Shown piece by piece: positions 34,779 through 46,766 of a stretch of DNA of 64,000 bases (within the stretch, counting starts at the first letter, position 1; every line of letters begins with the position of its first letter). This stretch comes from Polyporus tsugae (taxonomy: Eukaryota; Basidiomycota; Agaricomycetes; Polyporales; Polyporaceae): contig JAHRBS010000007.1 in assembly GCA_024305745.1 (NCBI GenBank), forward strand, positions 372,001-436,000. Direction: 5' to 3'. The notes beneath the pieces are model-generated. The model saw only the letters and a program-made list of their open reading frames with translations, searched no databases and was not told where the DNA came from. A program made the position numbers and the translations under genes.

Positions 34779-35055
34779 CGTCCAGGGGAGGCCCGTGCGC
34801 TGCACTTCACCTCGCGGCACGCCGAGCGAGGCGGTCGGCGCGAGCGATTTGGGAGCGGGACGCGCGTCGGCTACGGGGCGCAATTGAACGTGCCAGTGGA
34901 CGCAGCGCGCCGTACGTCAATGCGTCAACCCTGAGCCTCGCTTAGTGAACTCTTGAAATAGCGCAGAATGCCGAGGTTCGAATTCCAAGCGCACCTTGTC
35001 ATCCTTGCAGAATGGCACCGAGCCGAGACCCAGAGGGATACCCGGGAACACCATG

Positions 35056-35487
35056 CCCTCCACGCGATGGCTACGCGACGTTCGGAGTATACGGAGGGGG
35101 AACTGTGTATGCATTGACCAGGGAGGAAGACGGTTAAGGTTAGGTCAATGAAGGATACTTACTGATACTCCCTGAGTTCGCGAACGAATCAACGGTCGAG
35201 GCGTACGACTCTGTCAAATTACCGGCACCGTTCTGAAATATACACGGAGTCAAGTATTGTAACAAGGCGTAGCATACATGGAGTGACTGTCGCAGTGAGG
35301 AAATCATTAACTTTTTTTCTCGTCCGAAGAGAAATGGAGCGCTCACTATCGTACTAACAACTAAGCGTCGACTCCTGCACGGAACGCGGCAGGGATAACA
35401 AGCATATGACTGGCCGAGGAGCTCTATCAGCGAATGCAGTGCCAGCGAAATACCGAGCATGCCAGGGATGTCGGCGGTCAGGGTGTA
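35056..35487. other. Intergenic; nothing supported
   Basis: Between the hydrophobin copy and the stop codon of the membrane-protein gene. No supported frame. Confidence 0.4.
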
Positions 35488-37275
35488 TCAACATGGCTTC
35501 TCCCTGATCGCAGTGACAGCAGCGCGAGTTGGCTCGCAGGGGGTATCGACAGCACTTCGTCCATCTCCCGGGGAATTCGACGCCCCTCCGCTTTCCGAGT
35601 CCGTCGGGATCTGAAAGCTCACAAGATCAGACACGGAAGATCCAAGGAGGAGCGGTGTACATACACCTACTCGAATCGGCGTGCTCGTGCCCCAGGCCAT
35701 ATCTGAGAGTCGATTCGTAGAGAACCCAATTACCGGACCGCCTTGCAGCTCCGCGCGTCCGTTCCTAGACAGCGATTGAGTCAGACCAGGCAAAACCCAA
35801 CGCACTGAACAGCATCGCACAACGTGACAAACAGAGAGATGACGTAGAGCTTCCCTAGAATGGCCTGGAAAGTCAGGTCCCAATAGTTCTCGTTGACCTG
35901 TGAACAGTGGAATTCAATGGACAATATGTGGGGTCGGACGATGAACAACGCACCAGCGTTAAGTACGTGACAACCGTTAGGATTGCACATATACACGGGG
36001 GTAGAGCTGCCTCCCATATCAGGACAGTCAGTCGTCTCAGAATCTGTACACAGTGTATCGGATAAGGTGGTTAATGTGCACGATGTCGATAACAAAAGGG
36101 ACTGACTTGGCGAAACCTCGACGAAGTGACATGGTGTTTCGAACGAGCGAGGAACGTTAGTACTAAGCCACAGCGCTGGTCTCAGAAGATTCATATCGCA
36201 AATGAAAGTGGTTGCACTCACGTATCCCGGTCACGAGCACATCGAGTACTGAGAAGCAAAGTGACGATGAGGGACTACTGATCATCAGCAGGGGAAATGA
36301 CGTACATGCGGGGCTTGAGAGACTGAGAACGACTGGAACATCCCCGGAGTTAGTTCGCCAGTGAGAACGGTATGACGTGCGAGAGGTGAGCGTACAAGTG
36401 ATATCAATCTACAGACTGCGTCAGTTGCGAAACGAGCGTGAGAGAAGATGAATGACATACCGGAACCTTAGGGAGAGGGCCTTCGTTAACTTGTACTATG
36501 CCGAAGTTGGATTGGAATGTCCCCACGGTGACCGTGATGCCAGCAATGATTGAGGTTAGCAAAAGTAGTAGTAGTGGAGCCTAGTTGTGGTGAGCCCCTT
36601 TGTCGTGTCGCGAGGATAAAGCTGCAACGAACTAGAACGTAGCGATTCCGGTTGACGAGCTGCAGAGAGTGGGTCTCGTCAGAGCAGGGAGCTGCGGTAC
36701 TAGTATGCTGACAGCTCATGTAGACATACACTCCAACACCTCCATATTAGGAACGCTTGCACCGGTGCCGCCATCGAGACAGTCTGTACATGCACATATG
36801 AATATTCAATAGTGTGACGTAAACCGAAAGCACTCGCCAGTATAGACTGGATCTTATCCGCCCAAACGAAATTCACACTGCTGTACTGGGACCTCGGTTT
36901 GCCATCTGTTTGAAGTGTCGAAGGGCGAAACTTACCCAGTTTCCAAAGTTCTCCACGAACGTGCGCCATGATGTATAAAAGCTGAAGCATGTCTGCAAAC
37001 TATGTACGACGAACGATGAGCACAGGACCTAGAACTAGAACGGGGTGGAGCGATACTCACAACGCAATGCTCGTGACAAATGAGACTACCGCGCGGACCA
37101 CTGCGAGCTCCCTCTCCCCGCGCTCCCAGAATGTCAATGACTGGTTGATCAAGATGCCCGTCTCGATCGACTCAAGGGTGAGACTGACGAGGGCCGGACC
37201 GATGTACAACCCCGGATGCGCCTCCAGACCCTCAAGCGAGAGTGGCATTGAGGCGTTCCTGATGGTCAGCGCCAT
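35488..37275 (-). CDS. Multi-exon integral membrane protein of the DUF6534-like type
   Basis: A basidiomycete seven-helix membrane family of unknown function is the best fit. ATG 37275 opens MALTIRNASMPLSLEG with PALVSLTLESIETGILINQS as the first helix and VVRAVVSFVTSIAL as the second. Later exons carry FVWADKIQSILASAF, then SMAAPVQAFLIWRCWSLVN (family-like VQ-F-WR signature), LLLLLLLTSIIAGITVTVG with FQSNFGIVQVNEGPLP, and AILGKLYVISLFVTLNGRAE, where the LNGR is created by splicing out 35827 to about 35759. The C-terminal tail (about 85 residues, ending AAVTAIREKPC) is cytosolic-looking. Small exons make intermediate boundaries uncertain, so only the outer limits are given. A TATA box lies upstream at about 37421. 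The family name is from memory of the domain pattern, not a search. Confidence 0.65.
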
Positions 37276-37420
37276 CAGTACCGATCATCAGCAAACGCAG
37301 GGCAGCGCAAGAAACACGAACCTTGCCAACTCAGAGCGAACGCGGCTGGAAGTTGCGATGGGGAAGGGCGAAGGTCCAAACGCACCCTTGGAAGCGAGGG
37401 CATATTTAGGTCGGAAGCGG

Positions 37421-37429
37421 TGTTATATA
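37421..37429 (-). promoter_or_regulatory. TATA box upstream of the membrane-protein gene
   Basis: CTATATAAC on the minus strand, about 150 nt before ATG 37275. Confidence 0.4.
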
Positions 37430-39516
37430 GACCCCGCGGTTATAAATGATCGTCATTCGGCGGAGCCTGGAAGTATCTCCTGCCTTGTGTAGTGGGTCGG
37501 AACACGCTCCCCAGCGAACGTCATTCGCTTCCAATCCTTTGTATTGTACCTGCCGTACAAGACGCGGTATCTGTTGACTTGCACACGGATGCTACGAACT
37601 TGGGAACAACCTCGGCAACCGGATGACCGCATTGAGACGGCAAATACCGTTAGGCTTCGTGTGTCCGTTTGCGGAGTCATCTGTCCTGGGAGCCCACGTA
37701 TCTGTGGTGTCTAAAGCCCCCGTTTGACAGGGCTGCGCAGGCCTTCTGCGCGATTGACTTTCGTTTGGCTTGCAGTTCGCAGGGCTCATTAGGAAGATCT
37801 GCCGTTTTTCTCATAGTCAGAGTTCACGTCAGTAATGAGACTGCAATCTATCAGACCATGAAAAGATCGTCTCACCCAAGCGTGCTTAGCGAATCGAAGA
37901 GACACCGGGCGTCGTGTTACTGAACTCCGGCCATTTCCGTAACGGTTCGGCGGTCTAACCCGTTGCGGTAGGCAAAGCGTCCGCGTCGGAGCTGATCTGT
38001 TCGACTTTCTCATGTCTAATGGAAAGAACAAGTAAGTCTTTCGCCCTTGACTGTCAACGCAGCTATAGCTGAAGCTACTCACCCCATCACACGGCGGTGT
38101 CAGAACCCACGCACGTCGCTTGCATGAATCCTCCAGAATGCCTGATCCATCGGGGGTTTTGAGCAGGTTGAGTAGCAAAATGGAAGTTTGAGACTGACGA
38201 CATCGAGAGGCCCTCCCCAGACCTGGAAGCCGAGATGGCTGAGTTACAGACGATACCGGGACGTGTAGATAGCACACTCGCTGCGTACCTGCGTACCACA
38301 GTCCCCCGCCTGACCCCACAAGACATTCCTGACGACACGACACGCCAAAACGACAAGTATGTCCTGTCAAGGGCAACGTTCGTGGCAACACGCACAATCC
38401 GCCCGCCGCATCTTGAGACACAACGTCAGAAAGCGTCGAACGGGTCCTCCCCCATCGCGCGTCGCACTCACCTGACGTCCATGCATGCGCAGCACCCGTT
38501 CCCGAATGAATACGTCGGAGTCGCGCAGGCAAACGCCGCAATGTCGTGAACGCCTTTCGGAGGCAAGATCTCTCCCAGGTTTGACCGTCCGCGCGCATCC
38601 TTCCCAGGACCTGAATACTTCGGCGCCGAGGGGACGGCCCATCGCGAAACGCTGCACCAGAACGGTCAGTTTGGGTGCTGGTTCGCTAATGGCCATGAGA
38701 TATGCAGATTAGTCACCGGCGGAGACATGACGAGCACCCTTCGGCGCGTCCTCGCGCGCACGCGTTCTAGCGGTGAGAACCCGCTGCAATACATTGCGCT
38801 CATACTTGGGAAGAGGGCGAGGCTGCGACCCGCGAGAGCGTATCGCTCCCAGATAGTAGACTGTAGACCGTAGCGGGTGGCTGCGTACGTCAACTCTACA
38901 CCAGTCGAAGCGCAAATCCCACCGAGGGGTAGCATTTTGCCCAATTTCCCTTTGGACCTAGCCTTGTCAAGTGGAGGAGAAGGTCAGAACACGTCACGCC
39001 CTGACAGGCACAAAGGGGAATAATCATTCACTTACCGCTAAAGCTTGCCGGCGGTACGAACGCGGAGCCCGTTCGATGTGGGGATGTTCGCACCGGCACA
39101 AGGCCAGCGTGCGGCTTCTCTTCGTTTGCGTCGTTCGCGGGTAGGCACGGGACTGGGAAAACCCCCTGCTGACCCCCGCGCGAAGCGGGCCTATAGCCTC
39201 CGGAATGGGTGTTCACACATGCGTGGAGCGTCCTGAAAAGTCCTGGAAAGCAATGGCAAAGCATGTATAGATGAGCGATAAAGATGTAGTGATACAATGA
39301 AGGATGCAAATGGCTGCGGGAACGATGGTATAAGTTAGGTGTCAAAACGGGACAACGGCCATCCGGGGAAACCACATAGCAGGATATATCGGGATTAGTG
39401 CAGTCCATCTAAAGTTGGAAACTTATAGGGGTACTCAGTCAAAACGACGGGACGGAGGCGGGGGAGACAGGACATACCAAGAAACCGTCGAGAATATTAG
39501 GGCATCCTCTCCTCGC
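37430..39516. other. About 2 kb without a resolvable gene
   Basis: A minus frame of 269 codons (37789-38598) is open but has no ATG at its start and no recognisable domain. A different minus frame near 38470-38600 reads ILPPKGVHDIAAFACATPTY followed by a Cys-rich end and a GTGAGT donor. This could be an exon of an unrecognised protein, but no partners could be assembled. Confidence 0.3.
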
Positions 39517-40717
39517 TCACCGGCCCTTCAAGCCGCGCCGATCTTCTTCGGCAAAAAACACGACCAGCACGGTCATATCATCCCTTGGACGCCCATCAGC
39601 ACCAGCCCGACAGCCCGAGATTGAACCGACGCACCTGTACTTCCTCGACCGCGGCGTCTGCATGGTCAACAGGGTCCCCGTCAGGTCCTTGTCCGCGCCA
39701 CCAAGCGCATTCCGGAGGAGATGCGTCGCCGCGTTCCCGTCCGTCATCACGAACCGCTTCTCCGCCCCCCACTGTTTGTACCGCACCGTCTCGTCGCGCT
39801 CCGCCATCCACACGGGCAGCGCATCGGGCGAGTACCCGCCGACGGGCTCGCGCGTCCCGAACCGGTTGCGCTGCGCCTCCTTGAACAGCCCAACCAACCC
39901 CACCGCCTCCTCGCTCGTCAGGCTCTCCCAGAGGCCGTCGGTCGCCATGATAAGGAAGTCGCCCGGCTTGACCTCGATCTCCGTCACGTCCGGCATCGCG
40001 GTGAGGTATGGGGGCGTTTTGACCTCGGGCAGGAGCGGCTTCCCTTGGTGCCCCTTCCTGAGCTTGTCCTGGACGGCGCGGGTCCACTTGTATGGCGCGT
40101 CGCCGAACGCGCGCGAGATGCCCATGCCCAGCACCCGGCCGTTCTGGACGACGGTTTCTCCGGGGTGCTCAGCGTGCAGGCGGTTGACCTCCGCCTGGTT
40201 GAGGCCGTTGTGATCGGTGGAGAGGATGTAGACGTCGTACTTGACGTCGCCCTCCGCGTTTACTCGCTGCCTCCCCAGGACGGCGCGCGAGTCGCCGGTC
40301 AGTGCGACACGGAGCAAGCGGGAATGTGAGTCGTAGAACGATAGCAAAGCACACGAACCCGCGCAAGCCGGACCAAGGAGGTTTAGAGCGGTGTCCTTAG
40401 ACTTCGATGCGAAGACGGTTGGGAGAGGGGCGTGGCAGATGTCTTCGTCTAGTTGAAGGAAGGTCGTCTTCAGCACTTGTTCGACGTCTGAGGAGTCGGG
40501 CACAGGAACTTTGCAGGCGTCGGCAGGCCCACGATTGGGGCCCACGAGACGAGAATACAGGTCGGCGAGCGCACCGGAGACAGCGATGGTCATGTTACTA
40601 GCAAGCCACTTGCTGGTAGCCCCGCCATTATGGCCGTCATATAACCCAAAGAAGGACCAATATCCTGAAGGTACCGGCATCACGACCTCTTGATGTTCAT
40701 CTTCTGCTGGATTATTA
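39517..40717 (-). CDS. PP2C-type protein phosphatase (5' end unresolved)
   Basis: Metal-dependent Ser/Thr phosphatase of the PPM/PP2C family, of the fungal pyruvate-dehydrogenase-phosphatase-like kind. Read on the minus strand: SNNPAEDEHQE (first metal motif region), FFGLYDGHNGG, SCALLSFYDSHSRLLRVALT then GDSRAVLGRQ, STDHNGLNQAEVNRLHAEHP, VLGMGISRAFGDAPYKW, DFLIMATDGLWESLTSEEAV and RDDMTVLVVFFAEED. Asp residues of DGH, DG and DD provide the metal ligands. A 51-nt intron (39634-39584, GTGCGT...CCAAG) is in frame and joins KYR to DDMTV. Skipping it would insert 17 foreign residues. The 5' limit is a splice acceptor (CTGACCAG before 40717), and I could not find the upstream exons with the start codon or any mitochondrial presequence. 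Plus-strand frames over this exon are shadows. Confidence 0.88.
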
Positions 40718-41826
40718 CTGGTCAGTGAGGTTTGTAATGCTCTTAGTCGCGGTGTCAACTCGGCAGCAATACAAGGCCGACCACATGCGGTGTTCTGCAC
40801 AACGTGTACCGCTCAGAATTGGCAGATTATCAGAGGCACCCGGATTTTGTGCACTTGGATTGTCGTTACGGCACCAGAGGCGCCAGGCCTCTGATCTGAG
40901 GCCTGAGGACTCTGTCACGATAGCCGCTGCGCCGATGTCCTACCAGTAAGTACTGGTGATCGCTGACCGGCGTTTTGGCTGGACTAGCGCAAACATGGCC
41001 CTTGCGTCTCATGCATCATGGCTGTCGATCTGTCAACCAATCCTTGATATGAATGTGGAGCCTCGAAGCTTGAGCCATGGTCGCGCGGGGGCTTCTGCAG
41101 CAGCGTGCACTTCAGCTCACATGCATCGCGATTCGCGAGCCAATGCGAGGGACACCGCGGCGGTCGCTAACGTGACAGCATGAGCCAGACTCGAGGACAA
41201 ACAACCTAGCGGTGCGCTCACTGAGCACAGCCAGATGCAGTCTCGCACTCTTGTTCGGTAGGCTCGAAGCCGGAAATTGCAGGACACGTTCCATAAAAGG
41301 GGAGGAGGACAAGAAAGCAGGGAACGTGTCCCTGATGAAATCTGTATAGGCGTATGGGGGTTTGTCCAGCCCGAGCTCCCTCCGACTACTGGCCGACCGT
41401 TTGCTCACAATCGCAACACCACGCATCAACTCTCCGCCCAACCTCTTCACGAGGGGCACTGTGACGCCGCCACTGCCATGCCTTGACTAGAGCTATGAAC
41501 GCTGAGAACTAGGGTGCGCTATATTGTCCTATGGACCATATGCCGGTGTCTTGGCCGGCGCGTATGTCCGAAGCGCGGTTTACAAGGGGTCAGTTCTCTC
41601 TTCCGTGGCATACAGCTAGCTGCGGGGAGAGTGCTCACATGACATCGAGGGCCCTTCGTGAAGGCGTCACGGCAGACCGGGCAGTTGAGACGTCATGTAG
41701 CGATAGTGAGCGGCTGGACTTGCGAGTGTGTGGAAGGGAGGCCCCCCACCCGCCTATACGATTCACTAGACGTTTAAGACATTGTTTTGCTTCCTGGGAG
41801 GTCTCCTGACCCGTCTCGTTTCGAGA
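40718..41826. other. Upstream of the PP2C gene; start exon not found
   Basis: The missing PP2C 5' exon(s) should lie here, but no frame gave a convincing N-terminus. A minus frame at 41112-41459 is open for 115 codons without an ATG start. Nothing else is supported. Confidence 0.35.
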
Positions 41827-42437
41827 CTACCTTTTCGGATTCTCCCTCCCTAGGCGCGATAACCCTGACTTTCTGAAGCGAGTGTTCGCGCGAAGACTCG
41901 ATATCGATACTGGCAAATGTGACTGGATGCAGTGACAGATACCCAGCGTTTCGTGCGTGGTGAAAAGCGACGGAAAATCCGACTGCACAATCTCCCGGCG
42001 CCTGGGTCCGAATATCCGCCAGCTCTGTAGACCCCAGTGCACGGGGACAAAATCCCACCACCCAAAGCCCGCCACGCATGTATAACATATGCGAAAAACT
42101 CACCTCGCTACGTGTGCGAAGTCATAGCGTAATACGCCAGACTCTTTGGGTCCCTTGGATGTCTTCTCATATCTCCGCAATTTCGCCTCTATGTCCAACC
42201 GTCCTTCGTTGCACCTGTATGAGCCCAAACACAAAGAAGCAGCAGCACAATTGCAAACTCACGGTCAAGGTTCCCTTCAAGCGAGACTGCAGCTGTTGAG
42301 AGACAGCCCATAGCGGCTGTCCAGAAGCCTCCCAAGGAAAGAAAAAAGCTGCGCCCAGCCCTCGACTTCGACGAATGCGACTTCTCCGAGCCAGATCCGT
42401 GACCGTTGGCTTCAGCTTTGCCTGGACCGCTGGACAT
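41827..42437 (-). CDS. Possible multi-exon hypothetical protein
   Basis: Three protein-like pieces lie in order on the minus strand. ATG 42437 starts MSSGPGKAEANGHGSGSEKS with SFFLSLGGFWTAAMGCLSTA and ends at a GTGAGT donor (42262). A middle piece reads LDIEAKLRRYEKTSKGPKES then YDFAHVA and ends at another GTGAGT. A last piece reads SWRIFGPRRREIVQSDFPSL with TTHETLGICHCIQSHL and stops at 41827. They can be joined in frame only if less usual acceptors (AAG and AGAG) are used, so the model is fragile. No domain is recognised. It may be a real gene of about 160 residues or a coincidence. Confidence 0.3.
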
Positions 42438-43590
42438 GTTTCTGCTCGATTGTTGCCGGTGCCAAAGAGGGTGCGACGAGAGCAGGGTGGATGGTCTCCT
42501 GGGCTTGCGAGTCACGAAAGGGAGAGCAGAACGCATAAAGCGGCCTGCGTGCCTCGCTGACCGCTGTCCCCCGCGAAACCCGCACAGAGGTAGCGCAGCG
42601 GTTGCTGGAGAGCGGAATTGAGCAGACAGATATATGACGTAGGAGGCGTGGGTGGTCAATCGAGAAACTTGTGCCTTTTAGGGTCGCCGAATGGTTACTG
42701 GGCTTCACCTATGGCCTCGGTACGGGAAGAGTGGCGGCTGGCGAGGGTCTATCGGTGGTGGTGGTATAGTCGTAACCGAGAGAAAAGATCGTTGTCAATG
42801 TCGGGACGTCGAGGAACAAGGCGATGTCGAAGGCGCTCTGAGAAGCGGGATCGCCTTCGTCCCGGCGTTTCCCACGGGGACTTTCTCCTCGAACATTCAC
42901 TCATACTACTACATAGTATCTCGAAAAAGGTGCCCTTTTTTAACGGGTTTCAGAGGTCATATTCTGAGGCCGTCGGAGCAGTTTTTGGAGGGGCCGAACG
43001 AGTAGCAGCGAGTAGCTGGGCAGAGAGGCAATCAAACCTGTGGGAATCTTCGACACTGCCCGCCGGTGTCCAAGGACAACCTGCGGGCAACAAAATTTGA
43101 ACGTGCACGGTTCACGACACCAGTCTTAAGCTTAAGCTTACACCCGGACCTCCTCTAGATCTCCTCTCGCAAGCAATTAATAATGCCGCGGCCACCCATC
43201 AACGTACAGTTATACTGACTTGAATGGCTCTTAGCCAAGGTAAACCGCTAGTGTCACATTCCGGCCGCGATCCAAACCCACTCCCTGCCAGCACACGACA
43301 ACACATATGGCCGGTTCATGTTGCGTATGGCTGGCCATGGGCAAACCGTACAACTGCAAGTCAGAATATCTATCAAGCGACGACACGAACGTAATCTCGT
43401 ACTTACAATTCTTCGTTTACCCCACGCCCCGCGGGCTGCCCTCAGGCTCTAGTCGTCGTCGTCGGAATTGGGGTCGACATCGGCTTGTCTGAACGTCGTC
43501 CCGCCAAAGCAATGCGGCGGAGAAGCCACGTCCGAGTCCCCGGTCAACCTTGTGAGTGTACCCTTCTTCAAACCGAATTCATGGCAGCAC
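42438..43590. other. Intergenic; nothing supported
   Basis: Only short frames. A small palindromic CTTAAGCTTAAGCTTA run is at about 43126-43141. Confidence 0.4.
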
Positions 43591-45628
43591 TCACTGGCAC
43601 GACCTGCAGATATGGCTCCCGATCCTGCACCGAGTGGCCACGACGTCTCCGCCCGGCGCCCACTCCCAACACGAGCCCTTCCGAACGGCCTCCTTCCACG
43701 CGCGCCCGGCGCCGCCGTACAACTCGTCTTCCTCCTCGATATCATGCGCGTACTTCTCCCAGTCACCAAGGATGACCACCTCGTCCGCGAGCCGCTCCAA
43801 GCGCGCCAAGAACCGCTTCGCCACCCGCTGGCTCCAGACACGATCGGGACGCATGTCGCGGATCCTATAGTAGGTCTTGTACTTATCGAGGTCCAGGTCG
43901 GTCGCGACGCAAAGCTCCAGCCTCGCCAACCTCGCTCCCGAGGTCACATGGTGCGCCGTGAGGACCTCGATGAGCTGCTCGAGCTCGTCCACGGCCGCGC
44001 CGACGCCGTACTCGAGCTGGACGCCCCACCCGAGTATCAGGCATTCCGCATTCGGGGCTTCGGGGCTTCCATGGCACAGGAGGAAGCTTTCCAGGATGCG
44101 GAACTTGACGTTCCTCCTCGTCGCGCCGAGGAGTTCGAGGCGGCGCAGGTCCATCAGAGCGCGCATGAGCCGGACGGCGGGATCGACGATGACGTAAGGC
44201 GAGGAGAACGTGGCCACGGACGTCAGGTTGATAGCGAGCTCTGTGACATGAGGTGAGCGGAACGTCCATATCATCTTGTGCAGCATTGAAGAGGAGTGCG
44301 CGAATTGTTTGAAGCATAGTCGTTCCACGTCGCCCGCGTAGCAGCGAACGACCACATGCAAGGGGCTTCCGAGACGGAACTGCAGAGAGTCTACAAATGG
44401 GGGCGCGTGGAAGCCGGTTATGGATGTCGGGAAAAGGGTGTAGATGTCATCTGGGACAGGCGCTTTGTCCCAAAAGGTCAGGTCGATGTGGACCGTTTTT
44501 GGAAAGGTGAGCGACGCAAAGACCTCCCTAACACGTCCCGCGTCACCAGTAATTCTGAGCTAACGGACTTTGGGCAGGTGTATTGGAAGGCTGTCTAAAC
44601 GTCCTATCGTTGCAAGGTCCGGCCGTCGCGTACCCCAGGGTTCAAGGGTGAGAGATTCCAGCATGTCCGCACACCTCGACAGCCCGTCGACATACCCCGA
44701 GATGCTGGACCAAGCGACCAGGTGGACGGCCCTTATCGACCTTACCGAAGTGGCACGGCTGAAGACATCGCCGAGGAGTTTCAGCTCCCGCAAGCGAGGA
44801 AAGTCTGAGTCCCTCCATGGAGTGAGTCGTCCAAACAACGGCGAGTGCGATATTCGATATCCGACAAGCTCAAACGCCACCAGCCACGGCATGCCTGCCG
44901 AGCGGAGCGTCTCCAGTACGTCCACGACCTCGTCTTCGGTTTGGACAACGACCGACAGCGAGGACAGCTTCGACAGGTGCGGCACGACGGCGTCCCAAAT
45001 GTGTCGCTGCTCCGACATGTGGACGATCCTGACCCGAGCGGGATGCGTTTCCCAAGTGCGCGACAGAAAAATCGGCAAGAGCTGCGCACAGCGCACCCCG
45101 TCCGCGAATCGAGTCCGGGAGAGCGACCAGACAGCGTCCGCCCATAGCTGTGGAGTTGCCAGGGCGATACGCCGCCACTCCTGACAGATGTGGGTCAGCG
45201 ACAAGATCTCCCGCCACTGGCGGAAGACCCCGCAGATGCTGAAGAGGCGCGTGAGAACGGCGGTGGGAAGACGGCGTATCGGGGCGGAGGCGTTGTGGGG
45301 TGCGTATAGCGTGCGGATGGGCCCGCCCTTGTAGTCGTCGGGGATCCTCGTCGGGAGCCAATTCCGGGAAGGGGGGGCCGCGGGGAGGGCCTCTGGGTAG
45401 GGCACGATTTGGAGCTCGACCATAGTTTCCGCCAGAGAGTGTCCGGAGTGTCGATCGACGAGGGTCTGGCAGGTGAAGCTTTATGTTAGCTGAGCGAGCT
45501 CTCGAGAGGCATTGACGTCGAGAAAAGCCCGCTCATACCGTCCCTGTGCTATCCGTGTCGCTTGAATGGTCATGTTTGCCGAAATGCAAAAGCGTCAGGA
45601 TCTTTGCGAAAGGAGTAGGTGGGGGCAT
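43591..45628 (-). pseudogene. F-box gene interrupted by a single in-frame TAG
   Basis: From ATG 45423 one minus-strand frame runs 611 codons to 43591 with a single TAG at 44562-44560 (codon 288). The F-box is at residues about 48-98 (RRLPTAVLTRLFSICG, SLTHICQEWRRIALATPQLW). LRR-like beta/helix repeats follow (DFPRLRELKLLGD). Around the stop the sequence reads HLPKVR-stop-LRITGDAG, aligning with LPVLRHLRIADT in the intact gene at 25516, so a single residue is replaced. The C-terminal half is intact and ends in the paralogues' motif (VAKRFLARLERLADEVVILG). An upstream exon 45628-45539 (MPPPTPFAKILTLLHFGKHD...) splices in phase 0 across a 73-nt intron to the F-box frame and is probably the true start. 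No intron can remove the TAG. A young nonsense allele, a read error or stop-codon readthrough are the options. Confidence 0.75.
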
Positions 45629-46668
45629 GGCGGCTGGTACCGGTCTGGATGGAAGTGGCACGCGTAGTAGGTCCCGATGATATGAGCAGTCGGGATGATC
45701 CGTGCCATGGAAGCTTAATATTGAAGGTTCTAAGGAAAGCATCTACTACCGATGTCGCATGTTCGGCGAGAAGTATGGGAAGGAGGGAGTTTGCGTGCGA
45801 CCACTTGAAGCATAGAAGGGATGTATCCTCTGTCTGGAAAGCGAGCGCATTGAGCATTCTTGTCACCAAATATGTAGCGACACGTAGCTCATGACACATT
45901 TCCGACCACGACTTGCCAAGAACGGCGGTGAAGCTCTCAAAATATCGAGCGAATGCTCGCCGCGCACCGCGTCGCGTACAGAGTGGAGTCCCCCCACTGA
46001 CTCCAAAGGTCGACCTTCATATATTACCCCGCTCAACATGGCCCAGAGATCTGCGCGCATCCCTCTAGCACCCCGAAGCACGATCGCGACCCGCCGCCCA
46101 ATGCACTCAGGCAGTCTCCCACCGAACCGCGACGCCAGGTTCCTTTGCGGGTCGACAGCGCTCCTACCCACAAGAAGCTTGCGTATCGTTAGGCGCGGCC
46201 TAGAAAACTAGAGGCCTCAAGGCCTCAAACGGTTCTGAGTTGTCCATGTTGCCAGTGGCATCCAGCCCGTGGGTTAGCGGCCCTCCCTCGTATCGATATG
46301 AGACAGCGTACTAGTAGAAAGTGGAACGAGCGGCCCCCATTCCGCATTGGCCTTTGCCGCATCTCGAGAGCTGCGCTAATGACGGTCTGTTCTCAGCAAG
46401 AGCTTGAAGGGAGCGTAGGCCCCATGATCGGAGTCCGACCCAGCATGGAATTCGAATCCATAGCTCGTTATTCGCGCATCTGTAACGATAGTATAAGTCA
46501 GCGGCATATAGGCAGTATTTTCAAACGACTACGACTACCTCTCTCATGAGTCATACGGCCTCATGCAAAGCAAAGTCAACGCGTCCCAACAGTGTCCGGC
46601 CCGCGAGTCCTCGTTTCTTACGGTGTTGGCCACCTAATCAAACCAAAATACTATAAGGACCAATACAA
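45629..46668. other. Intergenic; nothing supported
   Basis: Short frames only, between the F-box gene's 5' side and the tRNA gene. Confidence 0.4.
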
Positions 46669-46740
46669 TCCGATATGGTGTAGTGGCTAACATTATCGCC
46701 TCTCACGCGATAGCCCGGGGTTCGATTCCCCGTGTCGGAA
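46669..46740 (+). tRNA. tRNA-Glu (anticodon CTC)
   Basis: A 72-nt cloverleaf. The acceptor stem TCCGATA pairs with TGTCGGA (one G-T pair), with discriminator A 46740. The D-arm region is TGGTGTAGTGGCTAACAT (A box). The anticodon stem ATCGC/GCGAT encloses loop CTCTCAC with anticodon CTC (reads GAG, Glu). The T-arm is CGGGG-TTCGATT-CCCCG (B box GGTTCGATTCC). There is no intron, and CCA is not encoded, as in eukaryotes. It closely resembles fungal tRNA-Glu and should be functional. Confidence 0.97.
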
Positions 46741-46759
46741 TGTGTACGTGATTGAAGAC

Positions 46760-46766
46760 TTTTTTT
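46760..46766 (+). terminator. RNA polymerase III terminator of tRNA-Glu
   Basis: A run of seven T about 20 nt after the tRNA 3' end, the normal Pol III stop signal. Confidence 0.85.

Larger units (their letters stand above)
34155..35055 (-). repeat. Hydrophobin locus duplication, unit B
   Basis: Counterpart of 29480-30480, about 4.6 kb away in the same orientation. Promoter, introns and 3' flank are all recognisable. The transporter gene lies between the two units. Confidence 0.85.

Noticed and set aside
34960..35010. GGTTCGAATTCC, resembling a tRNA T-loop
   Set aside because: No matching acceptor, D or anticodon arms upstream; the sequence lies in the duplicated hydrophobin flank.
37789..38598. 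269-codon minus frame
   Set aside because: No ATG start and no protein family features. A different register shows a short Cys-containing exon-like piece, so the long frame is not convincing.
39585..40329. Plus-strand frames of 160-200 codons opposite PP2C
   Set aside because: Shadow frames of the PP2C exon, whose motifs clearly define the minus strand as coding.
46440..46480. GGAATTCGAATCCAT, tRNA-like T-arm near the real tRNA
   Set aside because: No cloverleaf can be formed around it.
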